A stretch of 64,000 bases of DNA from Paenibacillus rubinfantis (GTDB lineage: Bacteria > Bacillota > Bacilli > Paenibacillales > Paenibacillaceae): the NCBI RefSeq assembly GCF_001486505.1, contig NZ_LN909062.1, positions 1-64,000 of the forward strand, written 5' to 3'. The notes under the pieces are model-generated. The model was not told the DNA's origin and did no database searches. It saw only the letters and a list, made by a program, of their open reading frames with translations. Below, piece by piece: positions 8,567-17,344 of this stretch. Both the position numbers and the translations under genes were made by a program. Position 1 is the first letter of the stretch. Each line of letters opens with the position of its first letter.

Positions 8567-9880
8567 TTAATAGTAATAACTGCTTCCCTCGACGAATTCA
8601 AACTCAAAGTCGCCGATGCGAACCGGGGTCCCGTCCTTCGCTCCGCGTTTGCGCAATTCATCGTCAACCCCCATATGCCGCAGGGTGCGGGCTAGCTTGA
8701 GGATCGCGTCATGGGAATTCAGCTGCATCCGTTTCATCATCCGTTCGATCTTCACGCTCTCCACCACAAACGTTTCGTTCTCGCGGCGGATCGTAAAGCC
8801 CTCGTCTTCCGTTTTGTCCAATTTATATATTTTGCGTTCCGCCAGCTCAGTGACTTCCTCAATGGCCGGCGCCTCCGGAATTTGTTCCAGCAAGTCGGAC
8901 ACGCGGTACAACAGCTCCTGAATGCCCTGGCGGGTCAGCGAGGAGATCGGCAGTATTTCTAGATCCCCGCGCACCTTGGTGACTTCTTCGCGGAATTTCG
9001 TCAGATGCTCCGCCGCTTCGGGCATATCCATCTTGTTGGCTGCTACGATTTGCGGACGTTTCTCCAAATCCGCGTTGTATTGGCGCAGCTCGTCATTAAT
9101 CTTCTGCCAATCCTCAAACGGGTCGCGTCCCTCCGAACCAGCCATGTCCACGACATGGACAATTAACCGCGTCCGCTCTACGTGGCGCAGGAACTCATGC
9201 CCCAGGCCAACGCCTTCATGGGCACCTTCGATCAGACCTGGCAAATCCGCCATGACGAAGCTGCGTCCGTCGCCCACTTCAACAACCCCGAGATTGGGGG
9301 TAATCGTAGTGAAATGATAGGCACCGATTTTCGGCTTCGCTGCCGATACAACCGACAGCAACGTTGATTTTCCAACGCTCGGGAACCCAACCAGTCCGAC
9401 ATCGGCCATCACCTTCAGCTCGAGCACAACCCAGCGCTCTTCGCCCTCTTCGCCATGCTCCGCCAGTTCGGGAGCCGGGTTATTCGGCGTGGCGAATCGA
9501 ATATTCCCGCGTCCGCCCCGTCCGCCGCGGGCTACAACAACCTGCTGCCCATGGCGCGTCAAATCGGCTAGCACCTCTTGGCTATCATCGTCGATGACGA
9601 CCGTTCCCGGGGGAACCCGTACGATCATGTTCTCCGCATTTGCCCCATGCTGGCTCTTGTTCCGCCCTTTCTCCCCGCGCTGCGCTTTGAAATGCCGCTG
9701 ATAACGAAAATCCATCAGCGTTCTTAGGCCTTCGTCGACGCGAAAGATCACGTCGCCGCCTTTGCCGCCGTCACCGCCGGCTGGTCCGCCCTCGGGCACG
9801 TATTTCTCCCGGCGAAAAGCCACGAGCCCGTCGCCGCCGTCGCCCCCTTTGACATAAATTTTCGCTTTATCTACAAACAT
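8567..9880 (-). CDS. obg: GTPase Obg/CgtA
   Basis: Essential GTPase of 437 residues that associates with the 50S subunit and with stress and sporulation signalling. It has the glycine-rich N-terminal Obg fold (residues 1-158; [20 protein letters not shown]), the G domain with G1 [10 protein letters not shown]3 [12 protein letters not shown] and G4 NKMD, and a C-terminal OCT domain ending FVEGSSYYY. The start has GAGGTG 5 bases upstream. It overlaps the end of spo0B by 10 bases, the same arrangement as spo0B-obg in B. subtilis. Confidence 0.97.
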   Translation of the reverse strand: MFVDKAKIYVKGGDGGDGLVAFRREKYVPEGGPAGGDGGKGGDVIFRVDEGLRTLMDFRYQRHFKAQRGEKGRNKSQHGANAENMIVRVPPGTVVIDDDSQEVLADLTRHGQQVVVARGGRGGRGNIRFATPNNPAPELAEHGEEGEERWVVLELKVMADVGLVGFPSVGKSTLLSVVSAAKPKIGAYHFTTITPNLGVVEVGDGRSFVMADLPGLIEGAHEGVGLGHEFLRHVERTRLIVHVVDMAGSEGRDPFEDWQKINDELRQYNADLEKRPQIVAANKMDMPEAAEHLTKFREEVTKVRGDLEILPISSLTRQGIQELLYRVSDLLEQIPEAPAIEEVTELAERKIYKLDKTEDEGFTIRRENETFVVESVKIERMMKRMQLNSHDAILKLARTLRHMGVDDELRKRGAKDGTPVRIGDFEFEFVEGSSYYY

Positions 9881-10635
9881 GCGTTCACCTCATTTAATTT
9901 TCCGCAAGGGACCCGAAGTCGTAACGAACCATTCTCCGCACCGCTTCGGTCAGCCTTTACCCGTATTCCAGTCATTCCCTCACCGATATGACGGGCCAGG
10001 GCTTCCGGATTCCCTGCTGTGCCAACCTGATCGAATCGAACCATCACCTCGCCGCCTTCGCGGTAGATGGACATTTTCAGCTGCAGCGTCTCTCCCCAAG
10101 AAGAGCGGCCGCTAAACTGAAATATGCGCACCGTTTCCACGATGGCATCCGTTAACTCTTCCGCTTCATCCACGGTCAGCAAACTGTCCAGCTGCAGTTC
10201 GTCCTCAATATCAACCTCGAGCTGTACCGAACCGTTCATCTCACGAAACGATTGCAAATAGAAGACCAAAGCCGGAATGCCAAGCCTAGCGATTTTGCTC
10301 TCCACGGCCATTCGTCCTTTTATTCTTTCCACGCAATCGGCTAGTTTATCAATTTTCCGAAGCTGGATATACCCGTATAAAATCTGCAGGTCGTTCATCC
10401 AATCGTGGCGATGATGACCTAATGTGGCTGAGGCCGTTCGTTGGACCGACTCCAGCAAATGTTTCCGCTCGATTTCGGCCGTTTTCCGTAGATGCCGAAC
10501 ATAAAGCCAAAACAACACGAAAAGAGCCCCGCACAGAAGAACCTGTCCGATCGGCGATTTCAGGAAATAAGCAAGTGTCAGGCTAACGGCCGTCAGCAGC
10601 ACGAACATCGCCCTCACCATGAACCGATGTTTCAT
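9871..10635 (-). CDS. spo0B: Spo0B-type sporulation phosphotransferase
   Basis: Phosphorelay protein of 254 residues that would pass phosphate from Spo0F to Spo0A. Two hydrophobic segments (about residues 8-24 and 30-46) are followed by the dimerising helix with the phospho-acceptor H77 in [16 protein letters not shown], then a degenerate ATPase-like domain ending with [14 protein letters not shown]. subtilis Spo0B is shorter and soluble; the two N-terminal membrane helices are a difference from that protein. The identification rests on the RHDWMNDLQ motif and on its position between rpmA and obg. Confidence 0.85.
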   Translation of the reverse strand: MKHRFMVRAMFVLLTAVSLTLAYFLKSPIGQVLLCGALFVLFWLYVRHLRKTAEIERKHLLESVQRTASATLGHHRHDWMNDLQILYGYIQLRKIDKLADCVERIKGRMAVESKIARLGIPALVFYLQSFREMNGSVQLEVDIEDELQLDSLLTVDEAEELTDAIVETVRIFQFSGRSSWGETLQLKMSIYREGGEVMVRFDQVGTAGNPEALARHIGEGMTGIRVKADRSGAENGSLRLRVPCGKLNEVNACL

Positions 10636-10737
10636 ATTTTCCCCGTTCCTCTAACAAATTGGGCGGAACTAAATTCCCACCCTGGCATCACTACCCAGTA
10701 TAACATACCTCAACCAAGTTCGCTCTCGTTATGTATG

Positions 10738-10777
10738 TAAAAAAAGTAAAGCCCCGACACCAACGTGCCAGGGCTTC
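10738..10777 (-). terminator. Terminator after rpmA
   Basis: Minus strand AAGCCCTGGCAC-gttg-GTGTCGGGGCTT followed by TACTTTTTTT. It lies about 15 bases after the rpmA stop and ends the rplU-prp-rpmA transcript before spo0B. Confidence 0.85.
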
Positions 10778-10790
10778 TGCTTCTATGTCC

Positions 10791-11102
10791 TTAAGCTTCG
10801 ACTGTAGCCGCTACAGGAGCGGTTTCCACAGGGTAGACGCTCACTTTTTTGCGATCGCGACCCCAACGTTCGAATTTCACAACGCCGTCAACTTTCGCGA
10901 ACAGCGTATCGTCCGAACCGATGCCTACGTTCGTGCCTGGGTGGATTTTCGTTCCGCGTTGACGAACGAGAATGCTTCCGCCCGTTACCACTTGACCGTC
11001 AGCACGTTTCACGCCAAGGCGTTTCGCGATGCTGTCGCGTCCGTTCTTCGTAGAGCCTACGCCCTTCTTGGAAGCGAATAACTGGAGATCCAATTTCAAC
11101 AT
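10791..11102 (-). CDS. rpmA: 50S ribosomal protein L27
   Basis: 103 residues with the Bacillota-type N-terminal extension MLKLDLQLF followed by [15 protein letters not shown]. The extension is removed between F9 and A10 by the Prp protease, encoded by the preceding gene, which exposes the tail that reaches the peptidyl transferase centre. The rest carries the L27 signature [20 protein letters not shown]. It has a short Ala/Val-rich C-terminal tail. Confidence 0.97.
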   Translation of the reverse strand: MLKLDLQLFASKKGVGSTKNGRDSIAKRLGVKRADGQVVTGGSILVRQRGTKIHPGTNVGIGSDDTLFAKVDGVVKFERWGRDRKKVSVYPVETAPVAATVEA

Positions 11103-11120
11103 TGTAGTCTACCTCCTTCT

Positions 11121-11453
11121 TCAAATAATGACGTCCTGTATCTGAATATACTTCCCGTATGATTCTTCGATACTCTTTAGCATAACGACTAGCGAGGCAA
11201 GCAGCAATTGCGCTTGTTCTCCAGCTTCCGTCTGGACCGTTGCAGGAAGATTCGCGCTGAGAAAGCCGTTCTTCATCCTGGAGTCCATCACAATGCCTGT
11301 CAACGTCTCGATCGAATTCACCGTTCCTACGGTCACGGCCGATACGCCTGCACAAACGATGTCCTCTCCGGCTTTAGCGTAGCCGGCATGGCCTTCCACT
11401 TCAAAGCCTGCGATGCCGTTATCCTTCCGGCGCAATATGGACACGATAATCAA
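11121..11453 (-). CDS. prp: Ribosomal-processing cysteine protease Prp
   Basis: 110-residue YsxB-family protease that cleaves the N-terminus of L27. The catalytic pair is visible as H22 (in EGHAGYA) and C34 (in DIVCAGVSAV). It lies between rplU and rpmA, the conserved arrangement in Bacillota, with only 14 bases to rplU and 18 to rpmA, consistent with co-expression with its substrate. Confidence 0.95.
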   Translation of the reverse strand: MIIVSILRRKDNGIAGFEVEGHAGYAKAGEDIVCAGVSAVTVGTVNSIETLTGIVMDSRMKNGFLSANLPATVQTEAGEQAQLLLASLVVMLKSIEESYGKYIQIQDVII

Positions 11454-11467
11454 ATTACCGCACCTTC

Positions 11468-11779
11468 TTACGCTTGGATTTTCTCGATCGTTACTTTCGT
11501 GTAAGGTTGACGATGACCTTGCTTCTTGTGGTAGTTCTTTTTCGGTTTGTATTTGTAAACGATCACTTTTTGGCCTTTGCCGTGTTTTTCGACTTTCGCC
11601 GTTACACTAGCGCCGGATACCAATGGAGCTCCCGTTACCAATCCTTCACCTTTGGATACTGCCAATACACGGTCGAACGTTACGCTTGCACCGTCTTCTG
11701 CGTTCAATTTCTCGATGTAAAGCACATCGCCTTCTTGAACACGGTATTGTTTACCACCGGTTTCGATAATTGCGTACAT
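11468..11779 (-). CDS. rplU: 50S ribosomal protein L21
   Basis: 103-residue ribosomal protein with the typical start [14 protein letters not shown] and the C-terminal block [17 protein letters not shown] that contacts 23S rRNA. The start at 11779 is chosen because AGGAGGTG precedes it by 7 bases; an upstream ATG at 11797 would overlap the ribosome binding site. It is the first gene of rplU-prp-rpmA. Confidence 0.97.
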   Translation of the reverse strand: MYAIIETGGKQYRVQEGDVLYIEKLNAEDGASVTFDRVLAVSKGEGLVTGAPLVSGASVTAKVEKHGKGQKVIVYKYKPKKNYHKKQGHRQPYTKVTIEKIQA

Positions 11780-11789
11780 TTGCTTGCAC

Positions 11790-11905
11790 CTCCTCATGTC
11801 TCAGACTCGCCTGATTCAGGTGCCGTTAGACGGTAAAATCCAGCGGACTTGTCAACCCGATCGGAGCGGTTGCAGCATGTGCACAAGCTCACTCATGACA
11901 CATAC
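11790..11905 (-). promoter_or_regulatory. Probable L21 leader RNA upstream of rplU
   Basis: The roughly 115 bases between the candidate promoter and the rplU ribosome binding site can form several stems (for example CACCTGAATCAGGCG, and pairing around the GTCCGCTGGATTTTACC segment). Bacillota commonly carry an autoregulatory L21 leader at this place. I recognise position and general character only; no covariance model was run. Confidence 0.45.
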
Positions 11906-11911
11906 CCTAAT

Positions 11912-11940
11912 ATACTATCATGTGCCCCTAAAAAAATCAA
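11912..11940 (-). promoter_or_regulatory. Candidate promoter of rplU operon
   Basis: Minus-strand -35 TTGATT (11935-11940), 17-base spacer and -10 TAGTAT (11912-11917). The -35 overlaps the last codon and stop of the upstream RNase gene. Confidence 0.5.
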
Positions 11941-13124
11941 CTAATTACCGTATTCTCTTCCCGCATTCTTTTTCGCGTCATTTCCAGTAAACCAAGCTTC
12001 GTCCAGCCTAAAATATGATGCTGCGTGCGGTCGCCGGAAAGCGCCTGCTCCAGCCGTTCGCAAACGGCCGACCGATGCTCGTCCCGGTCCATATCGATAA
12101 AATCCACGATGATGATGCCGCCGGTGTCCCGCAGCCGGATCAGCCGAGCCATCTCCTGCGCAGCCTCCAGATTGGTGCGGAACACCGTGTCCTCCAGGCT
12201 GTCTCCCCCGGTAAACTTGCCGGTATTCACATCGATGACGGTCAATGCCTCGGTGGTGTCCCACACCAGATAACCGCCCCCCGGCAACCAGATTTTCCGC
12301 TGAAAATCCTTCTCCAGCTGCGGCTTCACCTCATAATAATCGAATAATGGCGCAGCGCCGTCATATACAATGATGCGCGGCTTCTCCCCCGGCAGCATCG
12401 CCTGCAGGAAGGCAAGCGCCTCCTCGGCTTGCTCCGGACAATCCATAATCAGCTCGTCCGTTTCCGGGCTGTACACGTCGCGCATCAAGCGCTGGATCAT
12501 GCTTAAATCCTGGTGCAGCAAGACCGGGGCCGCTGCATGTTTGGCTTTCTCCAGAATAGCGTTCCACTGCTTCCGCAGCTGCGCGAGGTCTTCACCGATC
12601 GCCTCTCCGTCTTCTTCCTCGGCAACCGTACGCAGAATCAACCCTTCCTCTTCACTGCGCAGCTCCTCGCCCAGCTGTTTGAGACGGTTTTTCTCCTCTT
12701 CGCGCCCGATCTTCTTGGAAACGGCAACATAACCGGCCGTCGGCATATAAACGATCCAGCGTCCCGGCAAGGAGTAGTGGGTGGTCACCCGTGCGCCTTT
12801 ATTGCCGATCGCTTCCTTTACAACCTGCACAACCAGCTCTTGGCCATGCTTCAGAAGCTCCGTGATCGACGGCTTCTGCTTCGGCTGCTTTTCCAAATGA
12901 GGGTGCAGCACGTCATCGATATAAAGAAACGCATTCTTTTTTTGACCGATATCCACAAAAGCGGCCTGCATGCCCGGAACGACATTGACCACTTTACCTT
13001 TAATGAAACTGCCAACCAGTCCTCGATGTTGAGAACGCTCTGCCGCATACTCCACCAGTTTGCCGTTTTCCAAAAGCGCGATCTCTGTAGAGCCGGGTCC
13101 GCAGTGAACAATCATCCTTTTCAT
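11937..13124 (-). CDS. rng: Ribonuclease E/G family protein, C-terminally short
   Basis: Endoribonuclease of the RNase E/G family, 395 residues from the chosen start. Visible parts are the S1 domain (about residues 35-110, GLVGSFIKGKVVNVVPGMQAAFVDIG), the 5' sensor/RNase H-like region, and the catalytic DNase I-like region with the metal-binding aspartates in TVIDVNTGKFTGG and IIIVDFIDMD. The protein ends at KLGLLEMTRKRMREENTVIS, where other family members continue into the CPxCxG zinc-link that joins protomers; no such cysteines are present. The start at 13124 is chosen for the AAGGGTG 5 bases upstream. It sits between spoIVFB and rplU, a slot without an RNase gene in B. subtilis. Confidence 0.88.
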   Translation of the reverse strand: MKRMIVHCGPGSTEIALLENGKLVEYAAERSQHRGLVGSFIKGKVVNVVPGMQAAFVDIGQKKNAFLYIDDVLHPHLEKQPKQKPSITELLKHGQELVVQVVKEAIGNKGARVTTHYSLPGRWIVYMPTAGYVAVSKKIGREEEKNRLKQLGEELRSEEEGLILRTVAEEEDGEAIGEDLAQLRKQWNAILEKAKHAAAPVLLHQDLSMIQRLMRDVYSPETDELIMDCPEQAEEALAFLQAMLPGEKPRIIVYDGAAPLFDYYEVKPQLEKDFQRKIWLPGGGYLVWDTTEALTVIDVNTGKFTGGDSLEDTVFRTNLEAAQEMARLIRLRDTGGIIIVDFIDMDRDEHRSAVCERLEQALSGDRTQHHILGWTKLGLLEMTRKRMREENTVIS

Positions 13125-13215
13125 GATCTCACCCTTCATACGTTCGTCATCCATTGATCATGAACTCGCATTATCAAGTAACATGCCCGTACCATTATAT
13201 CACGACTTCTGCGCA

Positions 13216-14073
13216 TCAAGCCCCGGAACTCCCCTGTAAGAATGAGGAAATCACTCGCTGTTCCGGCACGACCGCCACGATGTTCCCTTGGTGGTTCATC
13301 ACATAAACGAAATGGTATTTTTCTCTCTTAAATAGACGCAAAATGTGATCCAAAGGTTTCGTTTTCTCGGCTACGATCGGCTGGGCCAACGTCCCGGTCA
13401 TCAGATGCCTGGAGAAGCTGCGATCCCGGTTCACCAGGAAACGCAAAAATCGATACGGGATATTACGATAATCCGTCAGATTGGAATAGAGCAAAAAAAG
13501 GCCGATCATCAATAGATTCAGCTGCATCCCTCCCAAACCGAGCAGCAATGGAAGGAAGGAGTACGCCAGCAGCAAGGCGCTGAACAGCAGGCTGATGCGG
13601 TAGGACCAGATCAGCGTAGCGTAGTATGGCAGGGCCAGGCTGCAGATGGCCTGCGAGATTTTCCCTCCGTCCAAAGGCAGGATGGGCAGCAGGTTAAACA
13701 AGGCGATCAGCAGATTGCTTTGGATAAAATAGTTTAAAAACGGCCCGTCCCACAATCCGGCGGCATGAAGCAGCAAGGAGGCGCCGATCAATAACAGATT
13801 TTGCAGCGGCCCCGCCAAAGCGATGGCCATCTCCCGGCCGGCCGTGATATCCCCTGCATCCTCCATAACCGCCACGCCTCCAAAGGGCAGCATTTGGACG
13901 GACAATACCTTAATGCCGTACATGCGGGCGGCAACCACATGGCCCATCTCATGCACAAACACGATCGCAAATAAAGCAAGCAGCTCCAGAAAGTGACCAG
14001 TTAGCACCGACATCAGCATGACCATGACGAATAAAGGGTGAAAAGAGATCGCGATGCCGCGCCATTTAATCAA
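13216..14073 (-). CDS. spoIVFB: Stage IV sporulation intramembrane metalloprotease SpoIVFB
   Basis: Site-2-type (M50) membrane protease of 285 residues that cleaves pro-SigmaK in the mother-cell membrane around the forespore. The zinc motif HEMGH is at residues 41-45 and the third ligand D135 is in NLLPILPLDGG. About six hydrophobic segments are followed by a C-terminal CBS domain (about residues 215-285), the ATP-sensing part in the family. It overlaps spoIVFA by 8 bases, as expected for the spoIVFA-spoIVFB operon. Confidence 0.93.
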   Translation of the reverse strand: MIKWRGIAISFHPLFVMVMLMSVLTGHFLELLALFAIVFVHEMGHVVAARMYGIKVLSVQMLPFGGVAVMEDAGDITAGREMAIALAGPLQNLLLIGASLLLHAAGLWDGPFLNYFIQSNLLIALFNLLPILPLDGGKISQAICSLALPYYATLIWSYRISLLFSALLLAYSFLPLLLGLGGMQLNLLMIGLFLLYSNLTDYRNIPYRFLRFLVNRDRSFSRHLMTGTLAQPIVAEKTKPLDHILRLFKREKYHFVYVMNHQGNIVAVVPEQRVISSFLQGSSGA

Positions 14074-14968
14074 ATGGAATCACATCCGCCGGATCGATAT
14101 ACCGGTCATCTTTTTGGATCGCAAAATAGAGCGTCGGCAATGGCGACTGCGTACGCGGCGGAAGGCTGCCCAGAACATCGCCTCCTTCCAGCCAGTCCCC
14201 TTTTTCAACGGAGATCTGCTCCAAATGACCATACACCGAAACGTAACCTCCGGCGTGCTGCACCGTTACCGTCTGTCCGGTCACGGCATCCCGGGCAACG
14301 CGAAGCACCCGACCGGTCTCGATAGCTTTCACCTGTGCACTGCCGGTGTCGGGGATCATTTCGACGCCTTTCAAGCTCAAGGCGAAAGGGCTGGCCAGAC
14401 TGCCGGAGATCGGCGGCGTGAATCCGGCGGCGGCACCTACCCGCAACCCGCGATCCTCATTGGTTTTGAATATCGGAATAAACGACGGCGCCCCGCCGAA
14501 ATAACGCTCGTACCAGGCTTGAACCGCTTGATAATCCATTTCCACGGTAAGCGATTTGGCGATAAACGCACGGACCGGCGTCGCCCAGGACGGTTCCACC
14601 CGATTCATGCCCCAGACCGCTGCAAACACAAGGGCGCTGATTACCAACCGCATGAACATTGCAGTCCAAAAGGTCGACCGTTTCCCCGAACCGGGAACAA
14701 TGGGATCCTCGGTGCGGCTTCCGTAAGCACTCCCGTAGGGATCCTGCCAACGGCCTTGCCCGCGTTTCCATAACAATTCGGGATCCGGGTCGGTCACGTC
14801 TTCATGCTCTGCCTTGACGGGCCAAGGCTTCTCTCTTGGAGGCGCAGCTACCCGTCCCGGCGCGGACCCCCAGCTCTGCTCGGGCGGCAGCGGCCCCACA
14901 GCGTCTTCCATCGTCAACTGGCGTATCCGCTCTGCTCTCCGTTTCTTGACATTTGTTTTCACGTCCAT
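14066..14968 (-). CDS. spoIVFA: Stage IV sporulation protein SpoIVFA (degenerate LytM/M23 domain)
   Basis: Regulator that anchors and inhibits the SpoIVFB protease. From the chosen start (MDVKTNVKKRRAERIRQL) it has 300 residues: a long N-terminal cytoplasmic part, one membrane helix (about residues 130-150, FWTAMFMRLVISALVFAAVW), and a C-terminal LytM-like domain. The zinc ligands of active M23 peptidases are missing: the usual H-x3-D region reads LKGVEMIPD and the final H-x-H region reads LYFAIQK, while YGHLEQI is kept. This fits a non-catalytic fold, which SpoIVF proteolysis is known to control. The start at 14968 has GGAGGG 8 bases upstream; upstream ATG codons lack one. Confidence 0.88.
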   Translation of the reverse strand: MDVKTNVKKRRAERIRQLTMEDAVGPLPPEQSWGSAPGRVAAPPREKPWPVKAEHEDVTDPDPELLWKRGQGRWQDPYGSAYGSRTEDPIVPGSGKRSTFWTAMFMRLVISALVFAAVWGMNRVEPSWATPVRAFIAKSLTVEMDYQAVQAWYERYFGGAPSFIPIFKTNEDRGLRVGAAAGFTPPISGSLASPFALSLKGVEMIPDTGSAQVKAIETGRVLRVARDAVTGQTVTVQHAGGYVSVYGHLEQISVEKGDWLEGGDVLGSLPPRTQSPLPTLYFAIQKDDRYIDPADVIPFD

Positions 14969-15063
14969 GTTCTCATCCCTCCGCTCCGTTCCACGGTTCG
15001 TGTCGGTTACATCCGTCATCCGTTTCTGCCGCTGCTTATCCTTTAGGCAGGGCTCGTACATTA

Positions 15064-15093
15064 TACTTATGAGCCGAGGGGAGGGATTATGAA
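15064..15093 (-). promoter_or_regulatory. Candidate SigE-type promoter of spoIVFA-spoIVFB
   Basis: Minus-strand TTCATAAT (15086-15093), a 14-base spacer and CATAAGTA (15064-15071) resemble the SigE pattern (-35 ending ATATT, 14 bases, -10 CATACA-T). SigE control of spoIVF is established in B. subtilis, and the site lies about 95 bases upstream of the start codon. Match is moderate. Confidence 0.5.
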
Positions 15094-15362
15094 CAAGCCT
15101 TGCTCCGTCACGGGCTATTCCCTCTAACCGCTAAAGAGCTGAGAAGTAAATAGAGGTATTTTATGTTCTTATTTGCGCCCGTTCACCTACAAGCCTACAA
15201 AATAGCGGTAATTATTGGTCTTATCTGTGCGATTTCTCCCCAAACGGCCTGGTTCTCTCGCGAATAAGAGTAAAAAATCACCTTATTTCATCTCAATCCT
15301 TTGATATCGCGAGAATAAGGTGATTTTTTACCTCTATTGCGTGGATCGCGGGCCCAACAAAC
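15094..15362. other. Intergenic region between rodA and spoIVFA
   Basis: No plausible coding region. It holds a perfect 18-bp inverted repeat (listed separately), TCGCGA-containing sequences beside each arm and an AGTAAATAGAGGTA sequence at about 15146 whose AATAGAGGTA core recurs (inverted) beside the right arm. Confidence 0.6.
15270..15331. repeat. Perfect 18-bp inverted repeat
   Basis: GTAAAAAATCACCTTATT (15270-15287) and its exact complement AATAAGGTGATTTTTTAC (15314-15331) are separated by 26 bases. Each strand reads A-rich, stem, T-rich, like a bidirectional terminator but with a long loop. TCGCGA occurs close outside the left arm and just inside the right arm. It could be a dispersed intergenic element. 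Confidence 0.85.
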
Positions 15363-15389
15363 AAAAAAACCGATGCCTCCGGCACCGGT
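15363..15389 (-). terminator. Terminator after rodA
   Basis: Minus strand ACCGGTGCC-gga-GGCATCGGT followed by seven T residues, 6 bases after the rodA stop codon. Confidence 0.9.
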
Positions 15390-15394
15390 TTGTG

Positions 15395-16540
15395 CTATTC
15401 CACCTTATATTTCTCCTGATGCAGCATAATGCTGAACACCAGTCCGATACATAACATATTGATCAAAAGCGAGGTTCCCCCGTAGCTGATAAACGGCAGT
15501 GTAATCCCGGTGATCGGCATCAGGCCGATCATCATCCCCACGTTCTCGAAGATCTGGAACAGGAACATCGCCACGATTCCAACGATGATGTAGGCCCCCC
15601 GTTTATCGATGCAATGCAGGGCAATTAGGATCATTCGATAAATAAACAAGAAGTAGAGTAGCAATAGCACCGAAGCCCCGATGAACCCAAACTCCTCGCC
15701 AACGACAACAAAGATGGAGTCCGAATACGGATACGGAACGAATTTCTTGTTCTTTAAGTCGCCTTTCATGTAACCGTCGCCGAGCAGTCCCCCGGAGCCG
15801 ATAGCGATCTTGGCGTAGTTCGATTGGTGGCGATCGTCGCTTGACGCTTGATCCGGGTTTATAAATGTATTGATCCGTTGATACCAGTGAAGCTTCTGGT
15901 GCTTCTCCAAATAGTCCTGAATCTGCGTATTATAAGCGTTAAAGAGCGTAACAAACAGGATCAATGCCGCCACAGCGGCGGTCAACGCGATCAAGACGTG
16001 GCTGTATCTGGCATTGCCGATCCACAGCATGCCCACCAGCACCACCAGATAAATGATGGCATTTCCCAAGTCCGGCTGAATCAGCACCAAAACAAACGGC
16101 AGCAGCGTCACCAATGTGATCGGAATAATGTCGCGCCGGAATTGAAGCGGTTGCCCCATTCTTTTGCCTAATAAATACCCCGTCGTCAGGATGAGAATGA
16201 CCTTAACCAGTTCGGCCGGCTGAAATTGCAGCCCCGCGATCTTGAACCAACTGCGCGCCCCGTTAATCTCTGGAGCAAACAGATAGACGAGCACCAGCAG
16301 CACACAGCCCGCCCCGTAGACATACCAGCTATATCGAAGCAGCGTACGGTAATCCACCAAGGCCATACTGAACACGACCACAAATCCCAATATATAAAAA
16401 ATGATCGTCTTGAGATCGTAGTTGTGAAACTCCGTTTCGTAAGGCGCGATGGCACTGCGCACCAGGAGGGTACTAAACACCATAAACAAAGCGAGTATCC
16501 CTACCATCAGCCAGTCCACTTTTCTTAATTTGAAAAACAA
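15395..16540 (-). CDS. rodA: Rod shape-determining protein RodA (SEDS glycosyltransferase)
   Basis: SEDS-family peptidoglycan polymerase of 381 residues with about ten membrane helices. The conserved segments include the NGARSWFKIAGLQFQPAELVK loop, QPDLGNAIIYLVVL with the catalytic-type aspartate, and the C-terminal MPITGITLPFISYGGTSLL. It starts with TTG at 16540, three bases after the minD stop; GGTGG 7 bases upstream serves as the ribosome binding site and lies inside the end of minD. FtsW and SpoVE are paralogues; the location with min and mre genes favours RodA. Confidence 0.88.
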   Translation of the reverse strand: MFFKLRKVDWLMVGILALFMVFSTLLVRSAIAPYETEFHNYDLKTIIFYILGFVVVFSMALVDYRTLLRYSWYVYGAGCVLLVLVYLFAPEINGARSWFKIAGLQFQPAELVKVILILTTGYLLGKRMGQPLQFRRDIIPITLVTLLPFVLVLIQPDLGNAIIYLVVLVGMLWIGNARYSHVLIALTAAVAALILFVTLFNAYNTQIQDYLEKHQKLHWYQRINTFINPDQASSDDRHQSNYAKIAIGSGGLLGDGYMKGDLKNKKFVPYPYSDSIFVVVGEEFGFIGASVLLLLYFLFIYRMILIALHCIDKRGAYIIVGIVAMFLFQIFENVGMMIGLMPITGITLPFISYGGTSLLINMLCIGLVFSIMLHQEKYKVE

Positions 16541-16543
16541 CGG

Positions 16544-17341
16544 TTATCCACCCATTCCAAAAAACTTCTTGAAGCGCGTAAATACGCCCTTCTTCTGATC
16601 CAGCAGCATCAGCGGCACGGTGTCACCCAGGATCCGCCGCGCGATGTTGCGGTAAGCGATAGCTGCCGAGGATTCCGGATTCATGACCGTCGGTTCGCCG
16701 CTGTTGGCGGCTTTAATGACCAACTCATCGTCCGGGACGATCCCGATCAAGTCAATATTCAAGACTTGCAAAATCCCTTCGATATCCAGCATGTCCCCGG
16801 CTTTCATCATATTGATCTTGATCCGGTTGACGACCAGCTTTGGCGAAGCGATATGCGAGTTCTCCAAGAGACCGATGATGCGATCCGCGTCACGCACCGC
16901 GGCATGCTCCGGTGTGGTGACGACAATCGCTTGGTCCGCACCGGCAATCGCGTTCTTGAAGCCTTGCTCGATCCCGGCCGGGCAGTCGATAATCACAAAT
17001 TCGAACTCCTTCTTCAGCTCCAAAATGATATCCTTGACCTGTTCCGGTGAAATGGCGTTTTTGTCTTTCGTTTGCGCAGCCGGCAGCATATAAAGCTCAT
17101 CGAACCGCTTATCCTTCACCAGCGCTTGATTCAAGCGGCAGCGACCTTCGGCCACGTCGATCAAATCATAAATGATCCGATTCTCGAGTCCCATAACCAC
17201 GTCCAAATTCCGCAAACCGATATCCGTATCCACCAAGCAGACTTTTTTCCCCAGCAGCGCAAGCGCCGTTCCGATATTGGCCGAGGTAGTCGTTTTGCCA
17301 ACCCCACCTTTACCGGACGTAATTACGATAGCTTGTCCCAT
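16544..17341 (-). CDS. minD: Septum site-determining ATPase MinD
   Basis: Deviant Walker-A ATPase of 265 residues that recruits MinC to the membrane to block polar division. SGKGGVGKTTTSANIG is at residues 9-24, the switch motif is IIDCPAGIEQGF, and the C-terminal amphipathic helix that targets the membrane is FTRFKKFFGMGG. It is separated from minC by three bases and from rodA by three. Confidence 0.97.
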   Translation of the reverse strand: MGQAIVITSGKGGVGKTTTSANIGTALALLGKKVCLVDTDIGLRNLDVVMGLENRIIYDLIDVAEGRCRLNQALVKDKRFDELYMLPAAQTKDKNAISPEQVKDIILELKKEFEFVIIDCPAGIEQGFKNAIAGADQAIVVTTPEHAAVRDADRIIGLLENSHIASPKLVVNRIKINMMKAGDMLDIEGILQVLNIDLIGIVPDDELVIKAANSGEPTVMNPESSAAIAYRNIARRILGDTVPLMLLDQKKGVFTRFKKFFGMGG

Positions 17342-17344
17342 GAT

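Noticed and set aside
14066..14968. Active M23 peptidoglycan peptidase
   Set aside because: The LytM-like domain lacks the zinc ligands, and the gene overlaps spoIVFB, so it is SpoIVFA.
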